Part shown: positions 17,354 to 33,372 of the stretch, in pieces
Numbering within the stretch: position 1 is the stretch's first letter
How the letters are laid out: each line of letters begins with the position of its first letter
Source of the DNA: Brevundimonas poindexterae
GTDB lineage: Bacteria; Pseudomonadota; Alphaproteobacteria; Caulobacterales; Caulobacteraceae
NCBI RefSeq assembly: GCF_020524625.1
Contig: NZ_JAIVLL010000001.1
Location: forward strand, 62,001-126,000
Reading direction: 5' to 3'
DNA: 64,000 bases
The notes under the pieces: generated by a model
Told to the model about the DNA's origin: nothing
Database searches by the model: none
What the model saw: only the letters and a program-made list of their open reading frames with translations
Made by a program: the position numbers and the translations under genes

Positions 17354-17407
17354 AACCCGGCCGGGCGCCGACCACCTGAAGGGCTCTCCGCCACGAGGAC
17401 CTTTCCC

Positions 17408-18397
<990 letters not shown>

Positions 18398-18440
18398 GCC
18401 ATTACGCCGAATTCACTGGCGCCAAGCGGAGTCGCCTAGC

Positions 18441-18464
18441 TAGTATTTGCATATGCAAACACTA
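18441..18464. promoter_or_regulatory. 24-bp palindromic operator over the trmB-like start codon
   Basis: The 24-bp stretch 18441-18464 is palindromic except for one base pair (18445/18460); its core TTTGCATATGCAAA is a perfect 14-bp palindrome. The ATG of the regulator (18453-18455) lies at the centre. No Shine-Dalgarno sits in range, so the transcript may be leaderless, with the upstream GCTAGTAT acting as -10 region. A dimeric regulator bound here would block its own transcription start. Confidence 0.65.
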
Positions 18465-19294
18465 CAGACGAGCGATGACGCGGAAGCCGGGCTGAAGGCG
18501 CTGGGGTTCACCGAACTGGAGGCGCGGCTGTACTGCACCTTGCTGCAGGCGGGGCCGTCGACCGGCTACCGGCTGGCCAAGCTGTGCGGAAAGGCGCCGC
18601 CGAATGTGTACCAGGCGCTGGGGCAGCTGACGCAGAAGGGCGTGGTGCTGGTCGAGCAGGGGGAGCCGTCGGCCTATCGGGCCGCCGCCCCGTCCGAAGT
18701 GCTGGCCGCTCTTGAAGCCGGGTTCGAGCGGGCCCGGGAGCGGGCCGACGGAGCGTTGCAATCGCTGGGCCGGCCGCAGGACGATGACCGCATCTACCAG
18801 ATCGGTGAAGCCGGACAGGTGATCGAGCGGGCGCGGGCCATGCTGGCGTCGGCGCGCGAGATCGTGCTGTTCGACCTGTTTCCGGCGCCGCTTGACGCCT
18901 TGCGCGAGGACTTGGCCCGGTGCGCGGCGCGGGGGGTGACGGTCGCGGGCCTGATCTATGGCGAGAGCACCGGGATCGAGGGGGTCATCCAGCGTCGCGC
19001 GACAGCCGAGGCGCGGGTGGCCTCGGACTGGCCCGGCCATCAGCTGACGCTGGTGGTCGACGGGCGTGAGCATCTGGTGGCCCTGATGGCCGAGGGGCTG
19101 GCCGGCGTCCACCGGGCCCTGTGGAGCGACAGCGCCTATCTGTCGTGCCTGCAACACAGCGGGCTGTCGGCCGAAATCCGCCTGACAGGTCAGGACAGGT
19201 CTTCGTCTGATCCCCTTGCAAACCTGTCGCTTTTTGCCAGCGCGCCGGCCGGTCTGGCGGCGCTGACGCGACGCACCCTCCCGGAGGTGAAACA

Positions 19295-19298
<4 letters not shown>
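18453..19298 (+). CDS. TrmB-family transcriptional regulator
   Basis: A 281-residue regulator. The N-terminal winged helix (about 9-70) matches TrmB: LGFTELEARLYCTLLQAGPSTGYRLAKLCGKAPPNVYQAL. A short coiled region leads to a C-terminal effector-like domain with the DxxxxP-type strand IVLFDLFPAPLDALREDLARCAARGVTV seen in TrmB C-terminal domains. The family is best known from archaeal sugar regulation and less common in proteobacteria. I start at ATG 18453 rather than the in-frame TTG at 18447. The stop overlaps the protease ATG (ATGA at 19295-19298), so the two are co-translated. Likely autoregulated through the palindrome over its start. Confidence 0.85.
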
Positions 19299-23481
<4,183 letters not shown>

Positions 23482-23546
23482 CTAGCATCGTCGGCCCGGC
23501 TTCCCAGCGCCGATGACAGGAAGTTAATCTGACGGCGGTCGCGCCC

Positions 23547-23567
23547 GGGTCTAGGGTTCGGGCGAAC
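23547..23567 (+). promoter_or_regulatory. CTAGGGT-type promoter-like motif upstream of the M28 peptidase
   Basis: GGGTCTAGGGTTCGGGCGAA at 23547, then C, matches the motifs at 12281 and 40281. It ends 15 bp before the ATG at 23583. TCTAGG would be the -10 region; the call rests on recurrence and placement. Confidence 0.4.
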
Positions 23568-23582
23568 AGTTCCGGAGGTTCC

Positions 23583-24542
23583 ATGCGTCGTCTGTCGAAG
23601 CCCGCGTCTGCCGTGCTGGCCCTTGTGGCCGCCGGGGCGCTTGCGGCCTGTGTGCCCGGCACGTCCGAGGTGTCGTCGCCCGCCCAGCCTGAGGTCTCGT
23701 CGCAGCTGTGGGCTGACCTCACGACCCTGTCGGCGGACGACATGGAAGGACGCGGGACGGGGACGCCCGGCGGCGAACGCGCCCGGGCCTATATCGTGTC
23801 GCGCTTTGAAGAGCTGGGCATTGCCGCGCCGGCCATGGGGCGTCTGCAGCCGTTTTCCGCCGAGGGGCGCTCGCACGAGGGACGCCGGACCTTCAACGGT
23901 GTGAATGTGCTGGGTCTGATCCCCGGCACCCGTGTCGGCAACCGCTATATCGTGGTGACGGCCCACTATGATCACGTGGGGATGTACGGCGGGCAGATCT
24001 ACAACGGGGCCGACGACAATGCCTCGGGCGTCGCGACCATGCTGGCCTTGGCCGAGGAGCTGAAGCGCAATCCGCCCGAGCACAGCGTGCTGTTCGTGGC
24101 CTTCGACGGCGAGGAGCGGGGCCTGCTGGGCGCGAAGCATTTCGTCGAGGCGCCGCCGTTCCCGCTGGAATCGATCTCGATGAACCTCAACTTCGACATG
24201 ACGGCCCGGGCGGAGACCGACGGGCATCTGTGGGTCACGGGCACCTATCAGAACCCGACGCTGCGGCCGTATCTTGACGGGATTGCGCCGGTCGGCCCGG
24301 TGTCGCTGGCATTTGGCAAGGATACGCCTGAGGACACGGGTTCGGACAACTGGGTCAGCGCCTCGGACCACGGGGCCTTCCACGCGGCGGGGGTGCCCTT
24401 CCTGTACCTCGGGGTCGAGTTCCACCCCGACTATCACAAGCCCAGTGACGACCCTGAGCGGATCACGCCCGAGGTTTTCCAGGCGGCCACCACCCTGTCG
24501 ATCCAGTCCTTCCGGGCGCTGGATCGCGGACTGGACCGCTAG
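23583..24542 (+). CDS. M28-family zinc metallopeptidase lipoprotein
   Basis: A 319-residue lipoprotein (lipobox near LAAC, Cys at about 21) with an M28 aminopeptidase catalytic domain. Zinc-site motifs are visible: AHYDHVG (His/Asp), NGADDNASGVATML (bridging Asp), FDGEERGLLGAKHF (Glu-Glu pair), NFDM (Asp) and DHGAFHAAGVPFLYL (His). A GGAGG Shine-Dalgarno lies 5 bp before the ATG. It probably trims peptides in the periplasm. Another lipoprotein follows 13 bp downstream. Confidence 0.9.
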   Translation: MRRLSKPASAVLALVAAGALAACVPGTSEVSSPAQPEVSSQLWADLTTLSADDMEGRGTGTPGGERARAYIVSRFEELGIAAPAMGRLQPFSAEGRSHEGRRTFNGVNVLGLIPGTRVGNRYIVVTAHYDHVGMYGGQIYNGADDNASGVATMLALAEELKRNPPEHSVLFVAFDGEERGLLGAKHFVEAPPFPLESISMNLNFDMTARAETDGHLWVTGTYQNPTLRPYLDGIAPVGPVSLAFGKDTPEDTGSDNWVSASDHGAFHAAGVPFLYLGVEFHPDYHKPSDDPERITPEVFQAATTLSIQSFRALDRGLDR

Positions 24543-24555
24543 GATGAGGACGGTG

Positions 24556-25131
24556 ATGCGCACCGCCGCCCTGATCGCCGGGGGCATGGCCGCCCTGGCG
24601 CTGGCCGCCTGCGATCCGCCGCTGGAGCCGGCCGATGCGCCCAAGGACACGGGGGCAGAGACGGCGTCCCTGCCCGAGGGGTTCAGCAATGACCTGAGCG
24701 CGGACGTGTCCGGCTACTACCGGCCGACGACCGAGGTCCGGCAGGCCAGCTGGCGGCTGGATCACGTGTTCCTCGGCCAGACGCAGGACTTTGCGGCCTG
24801 GGAGAATGGCGCGCGCGAGGGCCGGTTCGCGCCGGTCATGCTTGAGTTCGTGGATGAATCCAGCCCGACGGTCCAGACCGAAAGCGGCGAGATCCACACC
24901 GGCCGCGTGCGGGTGCTGCCGCGCTTCTACAGTCTGGAGAAGGGCATGCTGCGCTTCGTCGGCGTGTCGGACGAGCTGGGTGTGGTGCGGCTGGACGCCC
25001 AGCTGAATGGCGATGCGCTGGCGACGGCGCGGCGCAATCTGGGCGAGGAAGGCTCGGTGCTGAACGGCACGCTCAGCATCGGTCAGGGCGCCCCGCAGGC
25101 GGTGGGCTTCCGCTGGTGGGCGGGGGACTGA
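24556..25131 (+). CDS. Hypothetical lipoprotein
   Basis: A 191-residue lipoprotein with signal AALIAGGMAALALAAC. The mature part has repeated beta-strand patterns (FAPVMLEFVDE, HTGRVRVLPRFYSLEKGMLRFVG) but no family I recognise. I chose ATG 24556 because GAGGA sits 5 bp upstream; an in-frame ATG at 24544, 2 nt after the M28 stop, is an alternative with no clear ribosome site. It is probably co-transcribed with the M28 peptidase. Confidence 0.65.
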   Translation: MRTAALIAGGMAALALAACDPPLEPADAPKDTGAETASLPEGFSNDLSADVSGYYRPTTEVRQASWRLDHVFLGQTQDFAAWENGAREGRFAPVMLEFVDESSPTVQTESGEIHTGRVRVLPRFYSLEKGMLRFVGVSDELGVVRLDAQLNGDALATARRNLGEEGSVLNGTLSIGQGAPQAVGFRWWAGD

Positions 25132-25161
25132 CGTCACCCCGCCCGGATAGGCGAAATCGAT

Positions 25162-25626
25162 CTAGTTAACGGTCGCCTTGACGATCTTGCCCGGATTGCG
25201 GGGCGGCTCGCCCTTGGGCAGGGCGTCGACGTGTTCCATGCCCGACTCGACCACGCCCCAGACCGTGTACTGGCGGTCGAGGAAGGTCGCATCGTCGAAG
25301 CAGATGAAGAACTGGCTGTTGGCGCTGTTCGGGTCGTTGGTGCGGGCCATCGAGCAGACGCCGCGCACGTGCGGCTCGGCCGAGAACTCGGCCTTCAGGT
25401 TCGGCTTGTTCGAGCCCGAGGTGCCGGTGCCGGTCGGATCGCCGCCCTGGGCCATGAAGCCGGGGATGACGCGGTGGAAGACCACGCCGTCGTAGAAGCC
25501 TTCCTGCGCCAGTTCGGTGATGCGCGCGACGTGGCCGGGGGCCAGGTCCGGGCGCAGGCGAATGACGACGTCGCCGCCGGTGTCATTGCCGGTGTCGAGG
25601 GTGAAGGTGAGGGTCTGTGCAGTCAT
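25162..25626 (-). CDS. Cyclophilin-type peptidyl-prolyl cis-trans isomerase
   Basis: A 154-residue cytosolic cyclophilin with no signal peptide. Core motifs are intact: FHRVIPGFMAQGGDPTGTGTSG (catalytic Arg and the Gln-Gly pair), FSAEPHVRGVCSMARTNDPNSANSQFFICF, and VWGVVESGMEHVD. I start at ATG 25626 (MTAQTLTFTLDTG); a longer frame to 26340 is antisense to the methyltransferase gene. It catalyses proline isomerisation in protein folding. Confidence 0.93.
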   Translation of the reverse strand: MTAQTLTFTLDTGNDTGGDVVIRLRPDLAPGHVARITELAQEGFYDGVVFHRVIPGFMAQGGDPTGTGTSGSNKPNLKAEFSAEPHVRGVCSMARTNDPNSANSQFFICFDDATFLDRQYTVWGVVESGMEHVDALPKGEPPRNPGKIVKATVN

Positions 25627-25690
25627 ACGGGCTCCTTTTGTCGAGGCGGGGTCATAGCGGCTCAACGCGCGGGGCGCTATGTCGGGAGCC

Positions 25691-26404
25691 ATGACCGACG
25701 AAGAAAACCCCGCCCCTCGCCGCCGGATGGTGCGACCGCCGACCAAGGGCACGGCGGCGGGCCGGGGCATGGGCACCAGGATGAAGACGGCGGACGACAA
25801 GTCCATGTCCAGCCAGCAGTGGATCAAGCGACAGCTGGCCGACCCCTGGTCCGACCGGGCCCGGGCCGAGGGCTGGCGCAGCCGCGCGGCCTTCAAACTG
25901 ATGGAAATCGACGACCGGTTCGGCCTGATCCGCCCGGGCTCGCGGGTTATCGATCTGGGCGCCGCGCCCGGCGGCTGGGTGCAGGTGGCGCTGAAGCGCG
26001 GGGCCCAGGCCGTGGTCGGCGTGGACCTGTTGATGATCGAGCCTATCCCCGGCGCCGAACTGGTGCAGGCCGACTTCACCCACCCGGGCGTGGACCGGCA
26101 GCTGATCGAGGCACTGGGCGGGGCGCCGGACGTGGTGCTGTCCGACATGGCCCACAACACCATCGGCCACCGCCAGACCGACCACCTGAAGATCGTCGCC
26201 CTGATCGAGATCGCCGCCGAGTTCGCCCTCAGGACGCTGAAGCCCGGCGGCCATTTCGTGACAAAGAACTTCCAGGGCGGTGACGCCGGGGGCGTGCTGG
26301 CCGAGCTGCGCGCCGGCTTCCGCGAGGTGAAGTACGTCAAGCCGGCGTCCAGCCGGAAGGACAGTTCGGAAGTCTATCTGGTGGCGATGGGACGGCAGCC
26401 CTGA
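25691..26404 (+). CDS. rlmE: 23S rRNA (uridine-2'-O)-methyltransferase RlmE/FtsJ
   Basis: Methylates U2552 in the A loop of 23S rRNA during late 50S assembly. The 237-residue protein begins with a basic disordered tail (about 1-35). The RrmJ fold follows with SAM motif I VIDLGAAPGGWVQVAL and the K-D-K-E catalytic set: Lys in RSRAAFKL, Asp in VLSDMAHN, Lys in HFVTKNFQG and Glu in SSEVYLV. An in-frame ATG at 25679 would add four residues. It is divergent from the cyclophilin gene. Confidence 0.93.
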   Translation: MTDEENPAPRRRMVRPPTKGTAAGRGMGTRMKTADDKSMSSQQWIKRQLADPWSDRARAEGWRSRAAFKLMEIDDRFGLIRPGSRVIDLGAAPGGWVQVALKRGAQAVVGVDLLMIEPIPGAELVQADFTHPGVDRQLIEALGGAPDVVLSDMAHNTIGHRQTDHLKIVALIEIAAEFALRTLKPGGHFVTKNFQGGDAGGVLAELRAGFREVKYVKPASSRKDSSEVYLVAMGRQP

Positions 26405-26413
26405 CGCCCCGCC

Positions 26414-27046
26414 TCAGGGTTGGGGGTCGTCGGCAAGGCTGCCGTAGGTGGGCGCGGCGCGCTGGGCTTCGCGGCGCGCCTCGATCCGGGTCCATATGCG
26501 GTCGTGGACGGTGAAGAACAGCGTCTGCACCAGGGGCTCGACGATGCCGATAGCCAGGGCGATGCGAATGTCGCGCGTGATGGCAAAGGCCACGATGACG
26601 GCCACGGTGAAGTGCATCAGGCCGTAGGTGACGGTCTTGAGTGCCACCTGTTTGAACGAGGTGGGCAGGGCATGGCTGTGGCCCGCATGTCCGTGCGAGC
26701 GGGCCTGCTCGCGGGCGTCCATCAGTTCGAGGCGGGCGGTGAAGGCCTCGGCCGTTTCCTCGACGCGGGTGAGGCGCTTGCGGCGCTCGATCCGGTGCCA
26801 GATGCGGTCGTGAATGGAATAGGCGATGGTCTGGAAGAAGGGCTCGACCATGCCGACCGCCAGGGCCATGCGCCAGTCGCGGGTCAGGGCAAAGGCCACC
26901 AGAATGGCGACCACCAGGTGCATGACGCCGTAGCTGGCGATCTTGAGCGCCAGGCTGCGCGCGGTTCTGAGGATCATTCGCACCATCGAAGCGAAAATGG
27001 GCGGGAACTGAGAGGGTTGCAACGTCAGAATTTCTATCGTTGCCAT
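26414..27046 (-). CDS. Tandem DUF2061 membrane protein with His-rich linker
   Basis: A 210-residue inner-membrane protein built from two homologous DUF2061 units at about 28-95 and 131-195. Each has the pattern ALKxxxYGxMHxxVAxxVAFAxTRDxRxALAxGxVEP…Q…HDRIWxRIE. A polar linker between them contains HGHAGHSH, a possible metal-binding site. Single-unit DUF2061 proteins are about 70 residues, so this is an internal duplication and fusion giving about four membrane segments. I start at ATG 27046; ATG 26986 (MVRMILRTARS) is an alternative just before the first unit. Function unknown. Confidence 0.8.
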   Translation of the reverse strand: MATIEILTLQPSQFPPIFASMVRMILRTARSLALKIASYGVMHLVVAILVAFALTRDWRMALAVGMVEPFFQTIAYSIHDRIWHRIERRKRLTRVEETAEAFTARLELMDAREQARSHGHAGHSHALPTSFKQVALKTVTYGLMHFTVAVIVAFAITRDIRIALAIGIVEPLVQTLFFTVHDRIWTRIEARREAQRAAPTYGSLADDPQP

Positions 27047-27058
27047 AAGCCCGGGTGA

Positions 27059-28609
<1,551 letters not shown>

Positions 28610-28624
28610 GGGAGAGAACCGGTC

Positions 28625-29023
28625 ATGGACATGACACCGGAATTCATCGCCCTGGCCGGAACGCTCGTGCTGGCGCTGGTTCAGATCCTGGCGGCGGGTG
28701 CGGCACGCACGGCCGAGCTGGGCGCCAAATGGAATGCCGGTCCGCGGGACGGCAATCCGCCCCCGCCCGGACCGCTGGCCGGACGCCTCAAGCGGGCGCA
28801 GGACAATCTGCTCGAGACCCTGCCGCTGTTCATCGCTGCCGTGCTGATGGCCGTGGTGGCGGACAAGACCGGCACGCTGACGCAGTGGGGCGCCTGGCTG
28901 TACCTGCTGGGTCGCATCGTCTACGTGCCGCTCTACGCCCTGGGTGTGCCCTATGTCCGCAGCCTTGTGTGGATGGCCGCCCTGGCCGGCCTGGTCATGG
29001 TGATCGTGGCCCTGTTTGTCTGA
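28625..29023 (+). CDS. MAPEG family membrane protein
   Basis: A 132-residue protein with four hydrophobic segments (about 9-25, 58-75, 82-97 and 108-130) and the MAPEG-like core AGAARTAELGAKWNAGPRD…AGRLKRAQDNLLETLPLFIAAV. Eukaryotic MAPEG enzymes handle eicosanoids and glutathione; bacterial members have no defined substrate. It begins 15 bp after guaB and ends 9 bp before the rRNA methyltransferase gene, so it is probably in the same operon. Confidence 0.83.
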   Translation: MDMTPEFIALAGTLVLALVQILAAGAARTAELGAKWNAGPRDGNPPPPGPLAGRLKRAQDNLLETLPLFIAAVLMAVVADKTGTLTQWGAWLYLLGRIVYVPLYALGVPYVRSLVWMAALAGLVMVIVALFV

Positions 29024-29032
29024 AAGCCCTGA

Positions 29033-30292
29033 ATGACTCCTGCTGCCCGACTGGCTGCCGCCGCTTCCATCCTCGACTCCATCGCGCAGGGTCGCCACCC
29101 GGCCGAGGTCGTGATCAAGGCCTGGGGGCAGCAGAACCGCTATGCGGGCTCCAAGGACCGGCGCGCGATCGCCGACCGGGTCTACAAGGTGCTGCGGGCC
29201 CGGGGCCGACTGTCGTGGATCATGGGCGGGCGCGAGGACGGCCGGGCGCTGGTGATCGGGTCGCTGGGCGTGCTGGACGGCCTGTCGCTTGAAGAGATCG
29301 AGGCCCTGCATACGGGCGAGGGCTATGGCCCCGGACCGCTGTCGAAGCACGAGCGCGGGCGACTGGCGGTCAAGGACAGCGAACTGCCCGGCTGGGTCGA
29401 GGCGGGGCTGCCGGAGTTTGTGGTCGAGGACCTGAAGCAGACCTTCGGCGATCAGTGGGCCGCCGAGGCCCGGGCCCTGATGGCGCCGCGCGCGCCGATC
29501 GATCTCCGGGTCAATACCGGCCGGGCCAGCCTCGAGGCGGTCGAGGGTGAGTTGCGCGCCGCCGGACTGTCGCCCGAGCGCACGCCCTGGTCGCCGGTCG
29601 GCCTGAGACTGACGGCCGAACCGCCGCCCAACATCCAGACGCTTGGTGCCTTCCGCGAAGGCCGTATCGAGATCCAGGACGAAGGCAGTCAGGTCGTCTG
29701 TGCCCTCGCCGGGGCCAAGCCCGGCATGACCGTCGTCGACTATTGCGCCGGGGGCGGGGGCAAGACCCTGGGGCTGGCAGCCGCGCTTCAGGGCGAGGGG
29801 CGACTGATCGCCTCGGACGTGGTGCAGAAGCGGCTGAACAACATCCAGCCCCGACTGGAACGCGCGGGCGCCGAGGCTGACCTGCGCCTGATCGGCCAGA
29901 ACGGCGGGGGGCTGGAGGACCTGAACGGTCAGGCAGATCTGGTGTTCGTCGATGCACCCTGTTCGGGGTCGGGGACGTTGAGGCGTCACCCCGAGGCGGC
30001 GTGGCGCCTCAAGCCCGACGAGGTCGAGCGCCTGCATGCCCTGCAGGTCCGAATCCTGGATCAGGCGGCGAAGCTGGTGAAGCCCGGCGGTCGGCTGGCC
30101 TATGTGACCTGTTCGGTGCTGACGCGCGAGAACAAGGCCAGCGCCGATGCCTTCGAGGCGGCCCACCCGGATATGCGCCCGGTCGCCGTGACGCCGCCGT
30201 GGGCCGACGGGCCGATGACGCGGGTCCGGCTGTCGCCCGGTGCGACCGACACCGACGGCTTCTTCCTTGCCCTCTATGAGCGAGCGGCATGA
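29033..30292 (+). CDS. RsmB-like 16S rRNA m5C methyltransferase (NOL1/NOP2/Sun family)
   Basis: A 419-residue SAM enzyme. The N-terminal NusB-like helical region (about 1-130) is followed by the Sun-family catalytic domain. SAM motif I is VVDYCAGGGGKTLGLAA. Motif IV has the catalytic-pair cysteine in VDAPCSGSGTLRRHPE, and motif VI has the nucleophile in YVTCSVLTREN. It likely makes m5C in 16S rRNA as in RsmB/RsmF; the exact target position is inferred. Its stop overlaps the next start (ATGA, 30289-30292). Confidence 0.87.
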   Translation: MTPAARLAAAASILDSIAQGRHPAEVVIKAWGQQNRYAGSKDRRAIADRVYKVLRARGRLSWIMGGREDGRALVIGSLGVLDGLSLEEIEALHTGEGYGPGPLSKHERGRLAVKDSELPGWVEAGLPEFVVEDLKQTFGDQWAAEARALMAPRAPIDLRVNTGRASLEAVEGELRAAGLSPERTPWSPVGLRLTAEPPPNIQTLGAFREGRIEIQDEGSQVVCALAGAKPGMTVVDYCAGGGGKTLGLAAALQGEGRLIASDVVQKRLNNIQPRLERAGAEADLRLIGQNGGGLEDLNGQADLVFVDAPCSGSGTLRRHPEAAWRLKPDEVERLHALQVRILDQAAKLVKPGGRLAYVTCSVLTRENKASADAFEAAHPDMRPVAVTPPWADGPMTRVRLSPGATDTDGFFLALYERAA

Positions 30293-30990
30293 CAGGACGG
30301 CTGGAGCGTCGGGGCGGAGTGACGGTGTTGCCGGTCATGGCTGCACCGGCCGAATACGGCGCGCATCTGAAGGCCCGCATCGACCCGCTGATGACCGGCG
30401 TTGGCCCGGTCGAGGCGGCGGTGTCGCTGACCGCCGCGCTCGCCCGGCTGGAGGGGAGGGACGGACGGCCCGACCTGATCGTGTCGCTGGGGTCCTGCGG
30501 ATCGCGCACGCTGGAGCATGCTGCGGTCTATCAGGTAGCCTCGGTCGGCTATCGCGACATGGATGCCAGCGCGCTGGGCTTCCCGAAGGGCGTGACGCCG
30601 TTGTCGGACCTGCCGGCGGTCCTGCCGCTGCCGTGTCCGATCCCGGGCCTGCCGACCGCGACCCTGTCGACCGGAGCCAATGTCGTCTCTGGGGCGGCCT
30701 ATGACGCGATCGATGCCGACATGGTGGATATGGAGACCTGGGCGCTGGCCCGGGCCGCCCAGACGTTTGACGTGCCATTGGTTGCCCTGCGCGGCGTGTC
30801 TGACGGACGGACCGAGCTGAAGGCGCTGGAGGACTGGACCGGCACCCTGCATCTGATTGACGAACACCTTGCCACGGCGTGGGATCGGTTGACGGACGTG
30901 CTGGAGGCCGGGGGCCTCGCCGCCCTCGACCGCATCCCCTCCACCCGCCAGGATATGTCCCAGCCCGCCTCCCCGGAACCGATCGCATGA
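30289..30990 (+). CDS. MTA/SAH nucleosidase-like phosphorylase-superfamily protein
   Basis: A 233-residue protein of the purine nucleoside phosphorylase/MTAN fold. Seen: [15 protein letters not shown] (about 39-53), a VSLGSCGS ribose-site loop, [12 protein letters not shown] (the conserved Glu that contacts ribose) and GVSDG with the catalytic-type Asp. These fit 5'-methylthioadenosine/S-adenosylhomocysteine or futalosine nucleosidases. It overlaps rsmB-like and guaA by 4 bp on each side, so the three are translationally coupled. The hydrolysed base is uncertain. Confidence 0.78.
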   Translation: MTGRLERRGGVTVLPVMAAPAEYGAHLKARIDPLMTGVGPVEAAVSLTAALARLEGRDGRPDLIVSLGSCGSRTLEHAAVYQVASVGYRDMDASALGFPKGVTPLSDLPAVLPLPCPIPGLPTATLSTGANVVSGAAYDAIDADMVDMETWALARAAQTFDVPLVALRGVSDGRTELKALEDWTGTLHLIDEHLATAWDRLTDVLEAGGLAALDRIPSTRQDMSQPASPEPIA

Positions 30991-32546
30991 GCCAACCCGA
31001 ACACCAGAAAGTCCTGATCGTCGATTTCGGCAGCCAGGTGACGCAGCTGATCGCGCGGCGCCTGCGTGAGGCCAAGGTCTATTGCGAGATCCATCCCTTC
31101 CAGAAGGCCGAGGCCGCCATGGCGGCGATGAACCCGGCGGCGATCATCCTGTCGGGTGGGCCCGAGAGCGTGCACGAGGAAGGCAGCCCGCGGGCGCCCG
31201 AGGCAGTGTTCACCGCCGGCGTCCCGGTGCTGGGCATCTGCTACGGCGAGATGACGATGTGCGAGCAGCTGGGCGGCAAGGTCGAGGGGGGGCACCATCG
31301 CGAGTTCGGCCGGGCCGAGATCACGGTTCAGAAGGCCTCCCCCCTGCTGGAGGGCCTGGCCGGGATCGGCGAGGACGAGCCGGTCTGGATGAGCCACGGC
31401 GACAAGATCGTCGCCATCCCCGAGGGTTTTGACGTGATCGCCACCTCGCCCGGCTCGCCCTATGCGGTGATTGGCGACGAGGCGCGGCGCTTCTATGGCA
31501 TCCAGTTCCACCCCGAGGTCATGCATACGCCGCGCGGTGACCGGATGCTGAAGAATTTCACCCACGGCATCGCCGGTCTGAAGGGCGACTGGACCATGGC
31601 CGCCTATCGCGAGGAGAAGATCGCCCAGATTCGCGAACAGGTGGGCGACGCGAAAGTGATCTGCGGCCTGTCGGGCGGGGTCGACAGCTCGGTCGCCGCC
31701 GTTCTGATCCACGAGGCGATCGGCGACCAGCTGACCTGTGTGTTCGTCGACACCGGCCTGTTGCGCAAGGACGAGGCGAAACAGGTCACGACCCTGTTCC
31801 GGGATCACTACAACATTCCGCTGATCCACGTTGATGCGTCGAAGGAATTCTTGGGCGAACTGGCCGGTCAGTCGGATCCCGAGACCAAGCGCAAGACGAT
31901 CGGCCGGGTCTTCATCGAGGTATTCGACCGCGAGGCCGGCAAGATCGACGGCGCCGAATTCCTGGCGCAGGGGACGCTGTACCCCGATGTGATCGAGAGT
32001 GTGTCCTCCTCCAGCGGCAAGGCCCATGTGATCAAAAGCCACCACAATGTCGGGGGCCTGCCCGACTATATGAAGCTGAAGCTGGTCGAGCCGCTGCGTG
32101 AACTGTTCAAGGACGAGGTGCGGGCGCTGGGCCGCGAGCTGGGCCTGACCGACGCCTTTGTCGGACGCCATCCCTTCCCCGGACCGGGTCTGGCCATCCG
32201 CATCCCCGGCGAGATCACGCCGGATGCGGTGGCGACGCTGCAGGAGGCCGACGCCATCTACCTCGAGGAAATCCGCAAGGCCGGCCTGTACGACGACATC
32301 TGGCAGGCCTTTGCCGTGCTGCTGCCGGTCAAGACCGTCGGCGTGATGGGCGACGCCCGGACCTATGAAAAGGTGCTGGCCCTGCGCGCCGTGACCTCGA
32401 CCGACGGCATGACGGCGGACTTCTATCAGTTCCCGTGGGAGGTACTGGGCCGGACCGCCACCCGCATCATCAACGAGGTGCGGGGCGTCAACCGCGTCGT
32501 CTACGACGTGACGTCCAAGCCGCCGGGCACCATCGAGTGGGAATAG
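30987..32546 (+). CDS. guaA: Glutamine-hydrolysing GMP synthase
   Basis: Converts XMP to GMP with ATP and glutamine. The 519-residue protein has an N-terminal class I amidotransferase (nucleophile Cys85 in GICYGE, partner His/Glu in QFHPEV). An ATP-pyrophosphatase domain follows with the P-loop SGGVDSSV, and a C-terminal dimerisation domain ends in [12 protein letters not shown] 30987 overlaps the preceding stop (ATGA). With guaB on the same strand, both branch-specific GMP enzymes are within 5.4 kb. Confidence 0.97.
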   Translation: MSQPEHQKVLIVDFGSQVTQLIARRLREAKVYCEIHPFQKAEAAMAAMNPAAIILSGGPESVHEEGSPRAPEAVFTAGVPVLGICYGEMTMCEQLGGKVEGGHHREFGRAEITVQKASPLLEGLAGIGEDEPVWMSHGDKIVAIPEGFDVIATSPGSPYAVIGDEARRFYGIQFHPEVMHTPRGDRMLKNFTHGIAGLKGDWTMAAYREEKIAQIREQVGDAKVICGLSGGVDSSVAAVLIHEAIGDQLTCVFVDTGLLRKDEAKQVTTLFRDHYNIPLIHVDASKEFLGELAGQSDPETKRKTIGRVFIEVFDREAGKIDGAEFLAQGTLYPDVIESVSSSSGKAHVIKSHHNVGGLPDYMKLKLVEPLRELFKDEVRALGRELGLTDAFVGRHPFPGPGLAIRIPGEITPDAVATLQEADAIYLEEIRKAGLYDDIWQAFAVLLPVKTVGVMGDARTYEKVLALRAVTSTDGMTADFYQFPWEVLGRTATRIINEVRGVNRVVYDVTSKPPGTIEWE

Positions 32547-32550
32547 GGCG

Positions 32551-33345
32551 CTAGGCCCTGATCCCGAGCGCCCCTGCGCTGCGGTAGAGCATGTAGGCGG
32601 CGACGACGAAGATCAGGGTCGCGAACACGGCGTTGAGCGCGCCCTTGTGGCTGGAGAGGGTCTTGGCCAGCCCTGCGCCCAGCATGCCACCGGCGATCCC
32701 TCCGGCCAGGAAGACACCGGCCAGCGGCCAGTCAACCCAGCCGGACAGGGCATAGTTCGCGGCCGTCGTCAGGCCGAAGGCTGTGACCCCGACCAGCGAC
32801 GATCCGACGGCGTAGAAGATCGGCATGCGGGTGGCATACATCAGGCTGGGAACGATCAGGAAACCGCCCCCGATGCCGAAGAAGCCGGAGAGGATGCCGG
32901 TGGCCGCTCCGGTGCCGAGCAGCTTCGGCGCATTGCCCCGGGTGAGGGTGACATCGGGATCGCCGTCGCCCTTGCGGCCGCGCAGCATGAGGACTCCGAC
33001 GATCACCATCAGGAGGGCGAACAGGGCCAGCAGCTTCTGGCCGTCAAAGGCCTTGCCGAGCGTAGAGCCGAGCAAGGCTCCGACCACACCGGCCAGGGCG
33101 AACAGGCCGGCGATCTTCCACTTCACCGTGCCGTGGCGGGCATGGTTGACCAGATTGGCGGCGGCATTGGCGGCCACGGCGAGGGCACTGGTCCCGATCG
33201 CCAGGTGCGGCTCCTTGACCCCGACCAGATAGACGATCAGCGGCACGGCGAGGATCGATCCGCCGCCGCCGACAAGGCCGAGCGAGAAGCCGACCAGGGA
33301 CCCGGCGGCCGCGCCGAGTCCGTACTGCAGCAGGGAAAGGTCCAC
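32551..33345 (-). CDS. TauE/SafE-family sulfite exporter-like permease
   Basis: A 264-residue membrane protein with about eight helices and two internal half-repeats. TauE/SafE motifs are LVGFSLGLVGGGGSILAVPLIVYLVG (about 17-42) and GILSGFFGIGGGFLIVPSLM (about 154-173). It is the last gene of the minus-strand sulfur operon headed by the MBL hydrolase at 34640-35569. In such clusters the family is thought to export sulfite or other sulfur anions; that role is inferred from context here. Confidence 0.88.
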   Translation of the reverse strand: MDLSLLQYGLGAAAGSLVGFSLGLVGGGGSILAVPLIVYLVGVKEPHLAIGTSALAVAANAAANLVNHARHGTVKWKIAGLFALAGVVGALLGSTLGKAFDGQKLLALFALLMVIVGVLMLRGRKGDGDPDVTLTRGNAPKLLGTGAATGILSGFFGIGGGFLIVPSLMYATRMPIFYAVGSSLVGVTAFGLTTAANYALSGWVDWPLAGVFLAGGIAGGMLGAGLAKTLSSHKGALNAVFATLIFVVAAYMLYRSAGALGIRA

Positions 33346-33372
33346 GGGAGGTGTCCTTGGAAGGGGCCGGCC

